DNA of 64,000 nucleotides from Zeugodacus cucurbitae (lineage: Eukaryota; Arthropoda; Insecta; Diptera; Tephritidae): contig NC_071668.1 in the NCBI RefSeq assembly GCF_028554725.1, positions 29,180,501 through 29,244,500 of the forward strand, given 5' to 3'. Each line of letters opens with the position of its first letter. Positions within the stretch are counted from its first letter, which is position 1. The translations under genes were made by a program, and so were the position numbers. Under the pieces are notes generated by a model, which was given only the letters and a program-made list of their open reading frames with translations, searched no databases and was not told the origin of the DNA. This document shows, in pieces, positions 49,606 to 60,656 of the stretch.

Positions 49606-51450
49606 ATGGGTACAAATTGGCGAGAATTATTTCCAACGAAAGTCACTTTTGTTATATTTTTGCTATACATATCGTTGTTCATTGGACAAGGTAAGTAAAA
49701 ATAACAATTTATTGGACATGTTTATATTTATTATATTTTATGTTTTTTTTTATTATATATGATATTACAGGTATATTCGTAACCGCCTCACAAGAATCCA
49801 ATAACTCCTACAGCTATAATACAATTACCGTGGTACTTCTTACCGAAATATTAAAACTTGTTGTATCAGCTAGCTTGTATTGCAGAGAGTACGTAAATGC
49901 ACAAGAATGAAAATTATAATTATGTGTTTAAATAATTACCATTTCATAATTTTATCTTTGCAAACCAGAAAAAAATTCATCAATCTACTGCAGGATGTCC
50001 GAAAGGATTCAAATGTTATGATGCTATACTTCGTTCCTGCATTTCTGTACTGCCTCTACAACAATTTAGCATTTGTCAACTTGTCGACGTTTGATCCAAC
50101 TACATATTACCTACTCTTACAACTACGTGTCGTGATAACTGGCATTCTATTTCAGGTATGTCAATAAATGTTCAATGTGATATATTTCACTTCTTGGAAA
50201 ATGAGCTGAAATATTTTGTGTTTGCATATGTTGGTATTTCCAGCTGTTGTTAATACAAATAAAAAAATATACAATTTTTAGACGCGTTATTAAAACCAAC
50301 TGAAAATTTACTAGCAAGTTAATATCATAATTTAAAATATACATATGTATGTGTAAACATATTTCTACTTATATCATATACAAAAGTATTGTTGGAATAA
50401 TATGAAAAATTGATTGTGGTATCTATGTGCATACGCAATTTGATACAACTTTCTTAACGAATATCTTTACTATCATGTTGCCATGTAAACAGTTGTTGCA
50501 ATTTTTATCAAAGTGTTTAGCACTTTACTAAATTAATAACTAATATCTCTGATATATTGAATATGCTGTCAACACGTCAACACAAACATGTTGATGTTGC
50601 ACCAACTACAATGTTTGCACTTACATTGACAACATACAAAAATACAATGAATTATAAATTCTACTTTCGTTTTCAGATAATTTTTAAAAAATACCTGACA
50701 CGTCGTCAATGGGTGTCGTTACTGTTGCTTACGTTTGGTTGCATGCTGAAACAAATTAATCTGAATAGCTTATACGGCGACACAAATGACGATAGCGAAG
50801 CCGCTGCAGTTCAACAAGTGAGTCTGGGCAGCACCGCTGCTACGGCACCGAAGGTGAGCGGAAAGAACATGTCTGGTTTCGATTTTAGTTTAAGTGCACT
50901 CCTAATATTGGCGCAAACAATATTCTCCTGCCTTGCTGGCGTTTATAATGAATATTTGTTGAAGGATAAAGGTGCTGATGTGAATATATTTGTACAGAAC
51001 GTATTTATGTATATAGATTCGATTGTGTGTAACGTCTTAATATTATTTCTGAATGGGCAATTGGTTGGCGCATTCACGTGGGAAAGTCTGCACGCCATTT
51101 TTCGTTTTAATGTAATTATAATCATAGTCAACAACGCCGCAATCGGTATTGTAACTAGTTTTTTCTTGAAATATATGAATTCGATTGTAAAGACTTTTGC
51201 CAGCGCCTTAGAGTTACTATTTACCGCTATACTCTGTTATTTCCTCTTCGCCATACCCATTTATATTAATACCGCGCTTGCCATTGCTGTAGTATCGTTT
51301 GCTATATATCTATACTCACAGAGTCCGGTTGTCAACACAGGCAAAGTACGCCCAATAAATAAGATAAGCGAGGCTACATTAACAGCTCAAGATAAACGCA
51401 AGTTGTTAGACTCGGATGGTGAAACTGATCTGGAAATGGATATAGTGTAG
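49606..51450 (+). CDS. senju: Golgi UDP-galactose transporter (SLC35A family), senju
   Basis: Predicted 387 residues in four exons: 49606-49690, 49771-49888, 49969-50155 and 50677-51450, all with GT...AG introns and frames that join exactly. It is a nucleotide-sugar/drug-metabolite superfamily transporter with about ten membrane helices. The N-terminal helix is VTFVIFLLYISLFIG; conserved blocks include FDPTTYYLLLQLRVV, a C-terminal NNAAIGIVTSFFLKYMNSI and SALELLFTA. It should import UDP-galactose into the Golgi lumen for glycosylation; in Drosophila senju also limits Toll signalling (family knowledge). The length matches Drosophila's. A 5' Met in the last-exon frame at 50557 is an intron artefact. 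A second, truncated promoter-exon 1 copy lies 2.8 kb upstream. Confidence 0.93.
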
Positions 51451-51809
51451 TAAGCACGATTATTTTACCTGACACCGCGTAGAGTAATTTACTGGCTTAC
51501 AAATTGTGAGTGATGAGTGACAGCCTTTAGTGTAGATTGTAATTAAATATTAAGATGTACTTTAGTTTAATATTTTGATATGAATGTGCAAATTATAAAG
51601 AACATAATTTAAGGCTTTAAATGTGTTAATTAGTGTTTATTTTAACAATGTTCAACTGAAAACTTTTCTCAAAGAAAAATACGTTCAACATATAGTTTCA
51701 TAATCTGGTGAACTAATATTTTTAAAACACATTTTAATTATATACTATATTGGAAAGTATTTACGAATAATATGTTAAACCTAATTCGATAAGACTTACA
51801 TATTGACCA

Positions 51810-51815
51810 AATAAA
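51810..51815 (+). terminator. Likely polyadenylation signal of senju
   Basis: AATAAA lies 360 bases after the stop. Earlier AT-rich sites are possible. Confidence 0.45.
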
Positions 51816-52014
51816 ATATTTTCAAAATACCGCAATTCCTGCATACCTATATTTTATAAATTTATAGTGGGTTGATATTTGAGTTTCGTGTAGGCGTTGA
51901 AGATTTAAAAACTTAAATCTAAATTAATTACTTTTGTACGATAAAAAAACAATTTCAACTCTGATATATCACTTTATCTTTTATTTAATGTAAGGTAAAA
52001 AAAATGATTTTTGG

Positions 52015-52020
52015 TTTATT
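52015..52020 (-). terminator. Likely polyadenylation signal of the CHHC gene
   Basis: AATAAA on the minus strand, ~31 bases after the stop at 52051. A second copy lies near 51981, so the 3' ends of this gene and senju converge within ~250 bases. Confidence 0.5.
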
Positions 52021-52050
52021 TAGTTGTGTAGTCACATCTACACTTGTCAT

Positions 52051-52302
52051 TTATGCTTGTGGTCTGCAGCTTTCCGCCAATCTTTCAAATTCGGAATTAT
52101 GAAAATGAAAGTAGTCACGACATTTTTCCAAGTGTGTTTCCATTGTTCCGACAGGTACCAAATGTGTTGCATTATACATGCATTGATCCAAAGGAGGTCC
52201 ATGATAATTTTTGCGGCACTTCATCATATGGGCTGGCATGCGGAAACGAATAATTCGATGCGATTTATTATAAGGGCACAAAATAAACTCTTCTTCATCC
52301 AT
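52051..52302 (-). CDS. Small CHHC zinc-finger protein, GTSF1/U11-48K type
   Basis: 83 residues from the Met at 52302, in good start context (AAAATGG). There are two perfect CHHC fingers. The first is C9-x5-H15-x9-H25-x3-C29 and the second C41-x5-H47-x9-H57-x3-C61, separated by an 11-residue linker. This finger occurs in U11-48K, TRM13 and the GTSF1 family; GTSF1/Asterix acts in piRNA-guided silencing, and several related small fly proteins have unknown roles. After finger 2 only a short F/E-rich tail remains, lacking the longer acidic C-terminus of Asterix. The frame is open up to 52458, but that extension has no conserved motif and is probably 5' leader. The function is not established. Confidence 0.8.
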   Translation of the reverse strand: MDEEEFILCPYNKSHRIIRFRMPAHMMKCRKNYHGPPLDQCMYNATHLVPVGTMETHLEKCRDYFHFHNSEFERLAESCRPQA

Positions 52303-52491
52303 TTTACTTTGAATAGTTCCAAATAATTTAGAAAAAATATAGTTTTGATGTCTAAAATCTCCAACTGTAAATAAATTTTTGCAACTGATGCGCTGTTTGC
52401 AATTTGAGTCAGCTGACAGCTGTTGTCTCTTAAAGAGTTGCCAAGCTAACTTACACAAAGTAATAAATAAAAGAGTTCAAATTCAAATTAA

Positions 52492-53627
52492 AACAAGTAA
52501 GGAAGGACTAAGTTCGGGTGTAACCGAACATTTTATACACTCGCAATATATTTATTTAATTTTATTAATATAATACACAATTTGTCCCACAAATCTCGAT
52601 ATATACATATGTATAAGTTTGAACTAAACTTTGAAAGTTTGAAAACCCTAATATTAGGTATATGGGAGCTAGGGGAAGTTATGGCCTAATTTCACTCATT
52701 TTTGACTCGGAGACATATTATTAGAAGAAAAATATTCCATTTGAATTTCTTGAAAATATCTGAGAGACTTACCTATATTTTCGGTAAAAAATTTATTAGA
52801 AGCACTGAGGTCCTCGATGCTACACTATAAATGCAATATTTGTGCAAAGTTCTGTTCCGATATCTTCACTAGTGCTTACTTTCAATATTGTAAAGTAAAC
52901 GATTCAGATCGACTTCACACTTCTGGTACATGTGAAGTAGTCGTGGTTGAGAACCGATTTGGCCTATTTTCATAACATATCATTGGAATGCCAGAACACA
53001 TATGTAAGTGGGCTAAGCCACACTTATTTAAAATTTGTGTGCCAATTTAAATGCAGCCCTTCTGTACCATCTTATAATGAAATTCGAGATTTCTGGTGTT
53101 TTTCTTCACTGAATTAAAGTATTTTTAGTAGTTTCCTACATAACCTTTGTATGGGAGGTAGGCATGGCTATAATCCGATTTCCTCCATTTTTGGACTGTA
53201 TAAGGTAGTATCTGAAAGAAACAACTCTAGAGAGTTTGGTTGATATAACTTTAACAGTTTACGAGATATGTACAAAAAACTGTGTAGTGGCGCCCACTTC
53301 TCCCACAAAATTATAGACAAATATGCCCTTTCATAGTGCGATCCTTCGGACCAAATTTTACTTATACCTTTATTTATGGCGTGGCATTATTCCGATTTTA
53401 TTATCTTCTTCCTACGTGTACCAATTTTAATCAAGATATCTAAATTTTTAGTCAAGTTACAGCTTGCACAGACGGACGGACGGACAGACATCCGGATATC
53501 AAATATAGTCGTCACACTGATTACTTCGGACTCTATACCAAATTCTTTTAGTTTTAGGTGTTACAAACAACCGTTATGTGAGCAAAACTATTATACTCTC
53601 TTAGCAACTTTGTTGCATGAGTGTATT
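52492..53627 (+). repeat. ~1.1-kb interspersed repeat, diverged copy
   Basis: It runs from AACAAGTAAGGAAGGAC to TTGTTGCATGAGTGTAT. The GACGGACGGACGGACAGAC tract lies near 53470. It sits between the CHHC gene and eIF3h. Confidence 0.85.
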
Positions 53628-54363
53628 AAAACTTGTATACCTTATATATGCAATCGTATGGATTAAATGGATTTTATTAATTCAATGTTATTACTTTGTG
53701 TTTTATTATGTTAATAGAATCATAACATTAGTATAAACTAAAAAACTTAAAACTTACTAATGCAATGAGGGTTAATCGTTCAACAGCGGTTGACCGGTAA
53801 AATTCAGGTCAATTCAGGTAGCGTATAACCGACTATTGTGAGAATTGATAACATTAGTGATATATTAGACGGAAACTACTAACCGTACACTTAAGTACAG
53901 TACTCATCGATATATTAACTCGACGCATATCAAATCGTGATATTAAAATTTATGATATATTCGTCAAAAAACGAAAGGAAGACAGACCTTTCAGGGATTA
54001 TATTGTCTTAAACTGTTTGTTGTAAGTGTGGAATCGCTAACAAATGCCGAAATGTATTCACAAATGTCTTTCTTTTATAATTTTTGTTTTTGTAAACATC
54101 ATTAAGCACTATATCTGATAGACACTGTAAAATGCTAGTAATATGTGTCTATAAAATAATTTTTAATATAAAATGCTACGTGTTGGCTTTGTTCGGTATT
54201 AAATGTATATTTATGTAAACTTTGTATGCTAATACAACAAAATTTACCAATTTCTTGTGCTAAACTATTATTTTACCAAGCGAATTTTTCTTATACAAAT
54301 GCCAATGTTTATATATGTTTTTTGTTGTTGTTTCCCCAAGCACAGGTATCTAAAGGTATCAGG
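53628..54363. other. eIF3h 3' flank, no further gene
   Basis: AT-rich, containing the presumed eIF3h 3' untranslated region. No second coding signal is seen. Confidence 0.45.
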
Positions 54364-55682
54364 TTATTTAGAGTCCTTGGCCTCCTTGGCGTTTTGTAAT
54401 GATTGCGTAATAAAAAGTTTGGCCAAAGATTGTGAACAAAATTGCGATATATGTTGTGAATAGGTATTAATTTGTCCCGAATTAATTGTGGCATTAAGCC
54501 TAGGTGGAACTGGAAGTGGTCGGAACTGTTTAAGCACTTCTTCTTCTGGAATCGGTGATTCGCCCTTAGAGCTCCGCACGACGTTTTCGGCTGCTTGTTT
54601 TGCTAAAGCGCGGTGCTTCTCCTGTTAAAGAAATAACAATATAACAATTAAAATTTGCTTTTCATTCTATGCTTAATTTACTTACAGTTTCTTGTTTGAA
54701 CACTACTTGTTGATATTTGTTGTAGCGTATTGACTCTTGGTATAGTTCATCAACACGTTCAATTAAACAACGCATGTGATTTTCCAAAACTGAGGCTGTA
54801 CCCAAATCCAAAAAGTTTTGACCCTGCTCCTCCGGCAACATTTCACCCAACTCGCTCATCATTATATTGGTGAGTGGAGAATTTTTAATAACGATTGGTA
54901 TCTCCACAAAAAGGCTTTCATAGCCAACCTTCAAGTTGCGAAGTGCATCAGGTGTAAAATCTCCATCCTTATACATTTGAATGGCTTGTGGAGTTAATCG
55001 ATAGGCCTTCAAACATAGAAAGCCTCGACCAGACTTTTGTGTGTCGTAGATGACAACAACGGACTCCTCAATGCTAGTTTGGTAATGGTATTGTGACTCA
55101 AGCAAAGCCATTGAAAGGAAATTTCCTACATCCGAGCTTTGATACCAGCCAACATGGAAATGGTCAACATTGACACGTCGTAAACGCCGCATCATAGTTA
55201 ACTGATACATTTCTTCATCCATAGTTTCATCACCGCTTTTCGGAAAGGGGAAACAGTTGGTAATTTCCAAACATTTGTCCACGACCAAACCCAGTAATGC
55301 ACCTTGTGCTAAATCCATATTACTCGACTCCTCATGGCAATGTTTCACCATTTTCATCACGGCCTAGAAGAAATGCATTGATATAAAAGGTGTGTTTAAA
55401 AAAATATCAAAACAAAATCTCTACAAAATATTGGCAACGCTAAAATACGCTGTCACCGCCCGCAAAAGCAAACGTGTAAAATTCTGATACCACTACGACT
55501 GTATGGTTCACTTTCACATTGTTTTAGAACATATTTTAACAGCAATCATTTATATTTTATGCACACAATATAGCAAACAGTATTTTCTCAATAATTTCAC
55601 TTACCAAGCCATCGCATTGTACGTAATTAATGGTATTATCCACTTCTTCTTGACGACCACGATTACCTCCACGGCTTGCCAT
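54364..55682 (-). CDS. eIF3h: Translation initiation factor eIF3 subunit h
   Basis: 337 residues in three exons: 55682-55605, 55363-54686 and 54621-54364. The frames join exactly and stop at TAA 54364-54366. Drosophila's protein is 338 residues. It is the MPN-domain (Mpr1/Pad1) subunit h of eIF3, which helps recruit mRNA to the 40S ribosome. The N-terminal MASRGG...INYVQCDGL leads into the MPN fold (VMKMVKHCHEE; GLVVDKCLEITNCFPFP). It retains HVGWYQSSDVGNF, where catalytic MPN+ members have H-x-H-x10-D, so it is a non-enzymatic MPN protein. The C-terminal half is helical (ENHMRCLIERVDEL onward). A Gypsy-type element lies 177 bases upstream of the start codon. Confidence 0.95.
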
Positions 55683-55858
55683 TTTTATGTCAAATGCAAA
55701 AGAAAGAAAGGAGAGAATCTAAATATGACGCGAGCTTGGCTGTGGTTTCTCATCAAAATATGAACAGTGCTGCCAAATTAACTGTTTATCACAAGTTGCC
55801 AGTTGCCTTCACCGCAGTTTAGCAACACAACCATGTGGCTCCCAAACTGTCAATGTAT

Positions 55859-55959
55859 TGTAACGGATTTCCAAAATCTGTCGTTTACTCCAAAACTCTA
55901 CCCTGAGTTCGATCACTGGATTGTCAAATCTAGTTTGTTCTGGTGCTATTTTCGTTACA
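55859..55959 (-). repeat. Gypsy-type 3' LTR, internally deleted
   Basis: Matches the two ends of 57890-58292 but lacks the middle, including the TATA-like box. The join falls at the repeated GATTGTCAA. Confidence 0.9.
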
Positions 55960-55989
55960 CTGCCCTCCACTTAAGTCTGATCGTCCCGA

Positions 55990-57843
55990 TTAGACATACT
56001 TCCAGAACCAAACGCTTAGCATTTCTTCCCCTAATTCGTCTTCTAGGACACTGTCGTCCTCCTTAACATTCCTTTTTCCATTGGCATTATTCCTAAATTT
56101 TAAATCATTCCGTAACCAAAAATTATACTCGCAGTGGTCTACGCCGTTGATTCCAGGAACATGGATATATGGAGATCCTCTGTATCTATGACGATACCTG
56201 TCCACCAGCTTTCTAAAATGCTCTTCCAAATTTCGGATGAATCTTTCCACCATGATATCGGATCGTGGATGTGATGCAACTTCAAATATTTTTCGGACAC
56301 TTTGCTTCTGGCACATCTCCCAACTTTTGATGTCTACGTCCACCATCTCGTCAGTCTCTTGGCTTAGAATTGGGTATTTCTCCGTCCTAGCCATCAAACC
56401 ACTCCTGTTTCCTGATTTGCTGGTAGGTAATTGACCAGCTACAACCATGGCAAATTGCTCCAATGGCGTTCCCAAACTGTACTGCTTCATCTGACCATGT
56501 CTCTTGGAACTCGACATCTCATTTGCAATGCAATCTCTCATTGATTGACGACAACCAACCCAACAAAACTGATTCCTCAACTTTCCCAAGGTTTCCGTGA
56601 TTCTTATGTGCTCTTCACTTGGACCTTTGCGCATCTCGTAGCAAACTTTAGGCGATCTTTCATTTCGAACAACCACGAGAGATCGGGAGCAGTATCCTCC
56701 TTTGCCTTTCCACACTCGATATAAGCAACCAGCGACCAACTTGAAACTGTTCCACTGTGCCTTTGAGAATAGAGGTTCTGCAGACATTTCTTCATTCTTT
56801 GAATGTTTCACAACTGGAGCTTCATCTTGAGATTCTTGTTCCTTCATATCACAATCTTTTGTCCATGACACGTCTGTCTTCTCTGGGATCACATGCGTCG
56901 ATTTATACACCTCCTGTTCCTTCAACTGTGTCAACACCTGTGCTGAAACCTGCGATGGTATACCCTCTCCATGCACTTCCAGCTGTGTTGACACCTCTTC
57001 TCTTTGTAAGGTCACCTCCATCGACTCCTCCTCTTTCAGCTGTGAGGACACCCCATTCACTTCCAATTGTGATAACAAAATCTCTCCATGCGCTTCCAAA
57101 GGTCTTGACAATCGCGCCTCATTCGCTTCCTCGTGCGCTTCCAGCTGTGTTAACACTTCTACTCCTTTTGAAGTCACATCCATTGGCTCATCCTCCTCCT
57201 CTTTTTCCAACTGTGAGGATACCCTATTCGCTTCCGACTGTGTTGACAAAATCTGCCCATGCGCTTCCAAAGTCCTTGACATACACGCATCATTCGCTTC
57301 GGTCTGTGTTAACAACTCGTCTTGCGTTTCCAGCTGTATTGACACATCCGCTTTATTTGAAGTCTCGTCCATTGATTCTTCCTTCTGCTTTCCTAACTCT
57401 GAAGATACCCCATTCGCTTCCAACTTCTGCTCTTTTAACTGTACCGATATTTGAGCTGATATCTGCGTTGATAGCTCTGTTATTTGGTCCTTTATTTGTT
57501 GGGACAACTTTGTTGTTAAGCGTGTGTCCTGGTCTTCAAACAATGACAACTGCTGGGCTTTCATCTCTAATGACTGCGCCTGGAACTGTGACGATATTAC
57601 AGACAAAAGTTTGCTCATGTCCAGTACCCCTGATGAACATGGAATCTCTTCCTTTTCCTCAATTTTCGTTGTTGATTCCTCTAACAGCGATTCAAAAACA
57701 AATTCGGCCACGTTGATGTTTTCTTCTACCATCGCCTCTCGCAAACGAGCTTGTAACTCAGCTTTCAACCCATTCGTTGCTAGGCCTCGTTGTTCCAACT
57801 CCTTTTTGAGTTGTGGTATCTTTAAATCGTTGAACTTAAACAT
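55990..57843 (-). CDS. SAP-domain Gag fused to eroded integrase
   Basis: 617 residues, uninterrupted, Met 47 bases inside the 5' LTR. Residues ~5-38 are a SAP motif (FNDLKIPQLKKELEQRGL...LQARL), a DNA-binding fold found in some Gypsy Gag proteins. Residues ~75-345 are Gln/Glu-rich with repeated SSQLE/TQLEAHE units, probably coiled coil. From ~365 the sequence follows a mdg1/412-like integrase: the LYRVWKG segment, LGKLRNQFCWVGCRQSM (zinc module, partly lost), then HPRSDIMVERFIRNLEEHFRKLVD near 525-550. The first two catalytic acids of the DDE core are not visible, so it should not integrate DNA. The frame looks like an in-frame deletion of pol or an established non-autonomous form. Confidence 0.8.
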   Translation of the reverse strand: MFKFNDLKIPQLKKELEQRGLATNGLKAELQARLREAMVEENINVAEFVFESLLEESTTKIEEKEEIPCSSGVLDMSKLLSVISSQFQAQSLEMKAQQLSLFEDQDTRLTTKLSQQIKDQITELSTQISAQISVQLKEQKLEANGVSSELGKQKEESMDETSNKADVSIQLETQDELLTQTEANDACMSRTLEAHGQILSTQSEANRVSSQLEKEEEDEPMDVTSKGVEVLTQLEAHEEANEARLSRPLEAHGEILLSQLEVNGVSSQLKEEESMEVTLQREEVSTQLEVHGEGIPSQVSAQVLTQLKEQEVYKSTHVIPEKTDVSWTKDCDMKEQESQDEAPVVKHSKNEEMSAEPLFSKAQWNSFKLVAGCLYRVWKGKGGYCSRSLVVVRNERSPKVCYEMRKGPSEEHIRITETLGKLRNQFCWVGCRQSMRDCIANEMSSSKRHGQMKQYSLGTPLEQFAMVVAGQLPTSKSGNRSGLMARTEKYPILSQETDEMVDVDIKSWEMCQKQSVRKIFEVASHPRSDIMVERFIRNLEEHFRKLVDRYRHRYRGSPYIHVPGINGVDHCEYNFWLRNDLKFRNNANGKRNVKEDDSVLEDELGEEMLSVWFWKYV

Positions 57844-57889
57844 TATCTCCTATGGAATTTTATTTGTCAATCCCACTTCTGACACCAAT

Positions 57890-58292
57890 TGTAACGGATT
57901 TCCAAAATCTGTCGTTTACTCCAAAACTCTACCCTGAGTTCGATCACTGGATTGTCAAATAAAAGTCACACATTAATGGCTATACACTAATCTTTATTTC
58001 TATTTCCTTATAACTTAACACTTTAGTACTCAATACTCTACTTTATAACTCTAACTTATAACTTGTTTACACTTTGCTCGACAACTCTCTCCTTAGAATT
58101 GTCCTCACTCGACAACTCTCTTATCAGAAATGTGTCTTGCTGCCAGCCCGGCAGCCCTTATATAGTCGATTGCTAGCATGTTATCGTCACTCGAACATTC
58201 TGGCAACTACGAATATCGATGTCTAGATAGATCTGGCAAGTTATCGATTTCGATTGTCAATTCTAGTTTGTTCTGGTGTCATTTTCGTTACA
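57890..58292 (-). repeat. Gypsy-type 5' LTR, full length
   Basis: 403 bases with the TATA-like CTATATAAGGGC at about 58156-58166 on the element's strand, presumably its promoter. Confidence 0.88.
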
Positions 58293-58296
58293 GTAT

Positions 58297-58526
58297 AGAA
58301 ATAAATTTAAATTTGGTCATTCAAGAAAAATAAACTTGGTCATCGAAGCAAATTAATATCAGGGAACAGTTAGGTGTACATATATGCTCAATCAACTTAG
58401 GAAGTACATCTTGTTTTAAAGAAATAAAATGGAGCTTTTAGAATTATATAACGTAGCTATGAATTGCACTCACAAATCACTTGTCTGATTTCATTATTAT
58501 ATCGGGTATATTGATTAAGAAAAGCT
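58297..58526. other. Short unassigned stretch
   Basis: Nothing recognised between the Gypsy target duplication and the next 1.1-kb repeat. Confidence 0.4.
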
Positions 58527-59521
58527 CTATACTCAAGAGAGTATAATAGTTTTGTTCACATAACGGTTGTTTGTAACACCCAAAACTAAACGAGTTAGAT
58601 ATAGGGTTATATATACCAAAGTGATCAGGAAAAGTGGAATGTCCGTCCGCCCGTCCGTCTGTGCAAGCTGTAACTTGAGTAAAAATTAAGATGAAACTTG
58701 GCACACTTATTTCTTGGCACCATAGGAAGGTTGTTTTCGAAAATGAGCAAAATCGGACCACTGCCCACTTTGGGGAGGTGGGCGTTGCCCCGCCCCCAAA
58801 TATGTTTTTTGTACATATCTCGGAAACCAATAGAGCTATATAAACCAATCTTTCTGCAGTCGTTTTTTTAGCCACTTTCCATACAAAGGTTAGGTTGAAA
58901 ATTACTAAAAGTGACTCACTAACGAAAAACGTTAGAAACACTAAATTTCACATAAGAAATGGCAGATAGAAGCTGCACTCAGATTTTTTACAAAATGGAA
59001 AATGGGCGTGGCGTCGCCCACTTATGTGTCAAAAACTATATCTCAGGAACTACTCAACCGATTTCAATGAAACTTGGTTTGTGATAGTTTCCTTACATCC
59101 CAATGATATGTTGTGAAAATAGGCCAAATCGCTGCACAACCACGCCTACTTCCTATATACCAGAGCTTTGAAGACGATCTGAATCGTTTACATTACAATA
59201 TATAAAGTAAGCACTAGTGAGGATATCGGTGCAGAACTTTGCACAAATACTATGTTTATAGTGTGGCAGCCCCATTCTAAAAATCGCCAAAATCGGACCA
59301 TGTGTTTTTAAGGCCCCATATATCGAACACGAGGACCTCGGTGCTTCTAACCTAATATTATGGTTTCCAACTTTCAATGGACTTTATACAATATATATGA
59401 CGAATATGTGGGTCAAATTGTATATTATTAATACTTTATTTATATTAATAAAGTTAAATATATAAATTGCGAGAGTATAAAATGTTCGGTTACACCCGAA
59501 CTTAGCCCTTCCTTACTTGTT
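58527..59521 (-). repeat. ~1.1-kb interspersed repeat, near-complete inverted copy
   Basis: From the complement of the 3' end ('actcaagagagtataatag') to CCCTTCCTTACTTGTT at 59521, with GTCCGTCCGCCCGTCCGTCTG at about 58640. Confidence 0.88.
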
Positions 59522-60394
59522 GTTTTTTTAGTTTTTCCTAGCTTTTTCCACATTTTTGCTCCAGAAAAAGCTTAAATTTAAAACAAAAAAAAAACAAGTT
59601 AAGGATATTCAAGAAACCGTCGCCCAATCATTTTTAACACGTTTCCGCAGCTGTATTCCTTTTTATTTTAAATTTAACTTTTTCTGGAGCAAAAACGTGA
59701 TCCTTTAATTTTTTTAAAAATTCGATCAAGTGAAGCAAAAAAACGGCTGGCTGGATTAATTTGATTTTTTGTAGGGTTTTTGTGGACATATTGAACTGTA
59801 AAAAGGCACACTTAACATTAGTGGTCGATATTTTCGATCTAGCTCTCGATTTTCCAAAAAACCACCAAAAGCCCTTTTTGTTGCATTTTGAAATTCATGT
59901 GACAATAAGAAAAAAATTTTTTCGGAAAAGCAATGGCTAGTCGTTAATGAGAATTCATTCAAGTTCTTGAAACCCACCTTTAACTTTCTGTGCGATTATT
60001 GGTTGCTGAGATATCGATAATAAAAGACAAAAGGATCCTTTTCTATTTGAAGACCGATATCTCGGCTTCGTATCGAGGTGTGCAAAAAACAAATTAATGC
60101 TAAATGAACAAAATATCCGATCCTTATAGTAGTTAAGCTAAAAAAAATTTTTCCACGCCCGTAGATCAAAAAGAAAACTAAAAAATTTTGAAAATTTTTT
60201 TGTTGCTGGTTTTTCTACGATTACTCAAAAACCGCAGAGGTTAAAAATTTTTAAAGTTCTAATCCAAAAACTAGACACTTGGAGCTATAATTTCCTTCTT
60301 TGTCGATTTCTTTCGAAGTTACGGCCTGTTGAAATTTGCCCAAAAATTTGGAATTTTTTTTATCCCTTAATTATTTCCAGTAATGTATAAAAAT
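59522..60394. other. No gene recognised
   Basis: A/T-run-rich DNA; a 73-codon minus frame at 59756-59977 has no domain. Confidence 0.4.
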
Positions 60395-60656
60395 TATCAG
60401 GGTGACGAGACGAGTCAAAATCCGAATGTCTGTCTGTCCGTCCAACGAATAACTTGGGTAAAAATTAAGATATCTTGACGAAACTTGGTACATATATTCC
60501 TTGTCACCCTGAGGAGGTTGGTATTGAAAATGGGCGAATTCGGACCATTGCCACGCTCATAAAATGGAGAAAACCAAAAACTTATAAAGTGTCATAACTA
60601 AGCCATAAATAAAGTTATAAAAATAAAATTTTGTATAAAGTATCGCCCTAGTAAGG
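60395..60656 (-). repeat. ~1.1-kb interspersed repeat, inner fragment
   Basis: Contains the complement of the GGACAGACAGACATTCGGAT tract (60425-60450) and the 'agccataaataaagttat' block. It is followed directly by a 16-C run at 60657-60672. Confidence 0.75.

Larger units (their letters stand above)
46995..49804 (+). repeat. 2810-base tandem duplication, second unit
   Basis: It directly abuts the first unit at 46994/46995. Because it continues uninterrupted into senju exon 2 after 49804, this unit supplies the working promoter and exon 1 of the intact gene. Confidence 0.93.
55859..58292 (-). mobile_element. Short Gypsy-type LTR retrotransposon, unequal LTRs
   Basis: Both ends are TGTAACG...CGTTACA, flanked by GTAT duplications (55855-55858 and 58293-58296). 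The element reads on the minus strand. The 5' LTR is 57890-58292 (403 bases). The 3' LTR is only 101 bases (55859-55959) because it has lost ~300 internal bases between two GATTGTCAA repeats. A TGG-initiated primer-type site follows the 5' LTR (TGGTGTCAGAAGTGGG, minus strand). The purine run AGTGGAGGGCAG precedes the 3' LTR. It encodes one 617-residue frame and has no protease or reverse transcriptase. Confidence 0.9.

Noticed and set aside
50557..50676. In-frame Met 40 codons upstream of senju exon 4
   Set aside because: This part lies in intron 3. The acceptor at 50675-50676 and exact frame joining with exon 3 give the expected protein.
52303..52458. 52-residue N-terminal extension of the CHHC protein
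   Set aside because: No conserved motif; the internal Met has a better start context and yields the compact two-finger form.
56757..57716. 319-codon plus-strand frame opposite the SAP-Gag frame
   Set aside because: Shadow of the minus-strand Gln/Glu-rich repeats, producing Pro/Leu/Ser low-complexity sequence with no domain.
55859..58292. Reading the SAP-domain frame as a host nuclear protein gene
   Set aside because: It lies exactly between LTR-like ends with a GTAT target duplication and contains integrase remnants, so a mobile-element origin is better supported.
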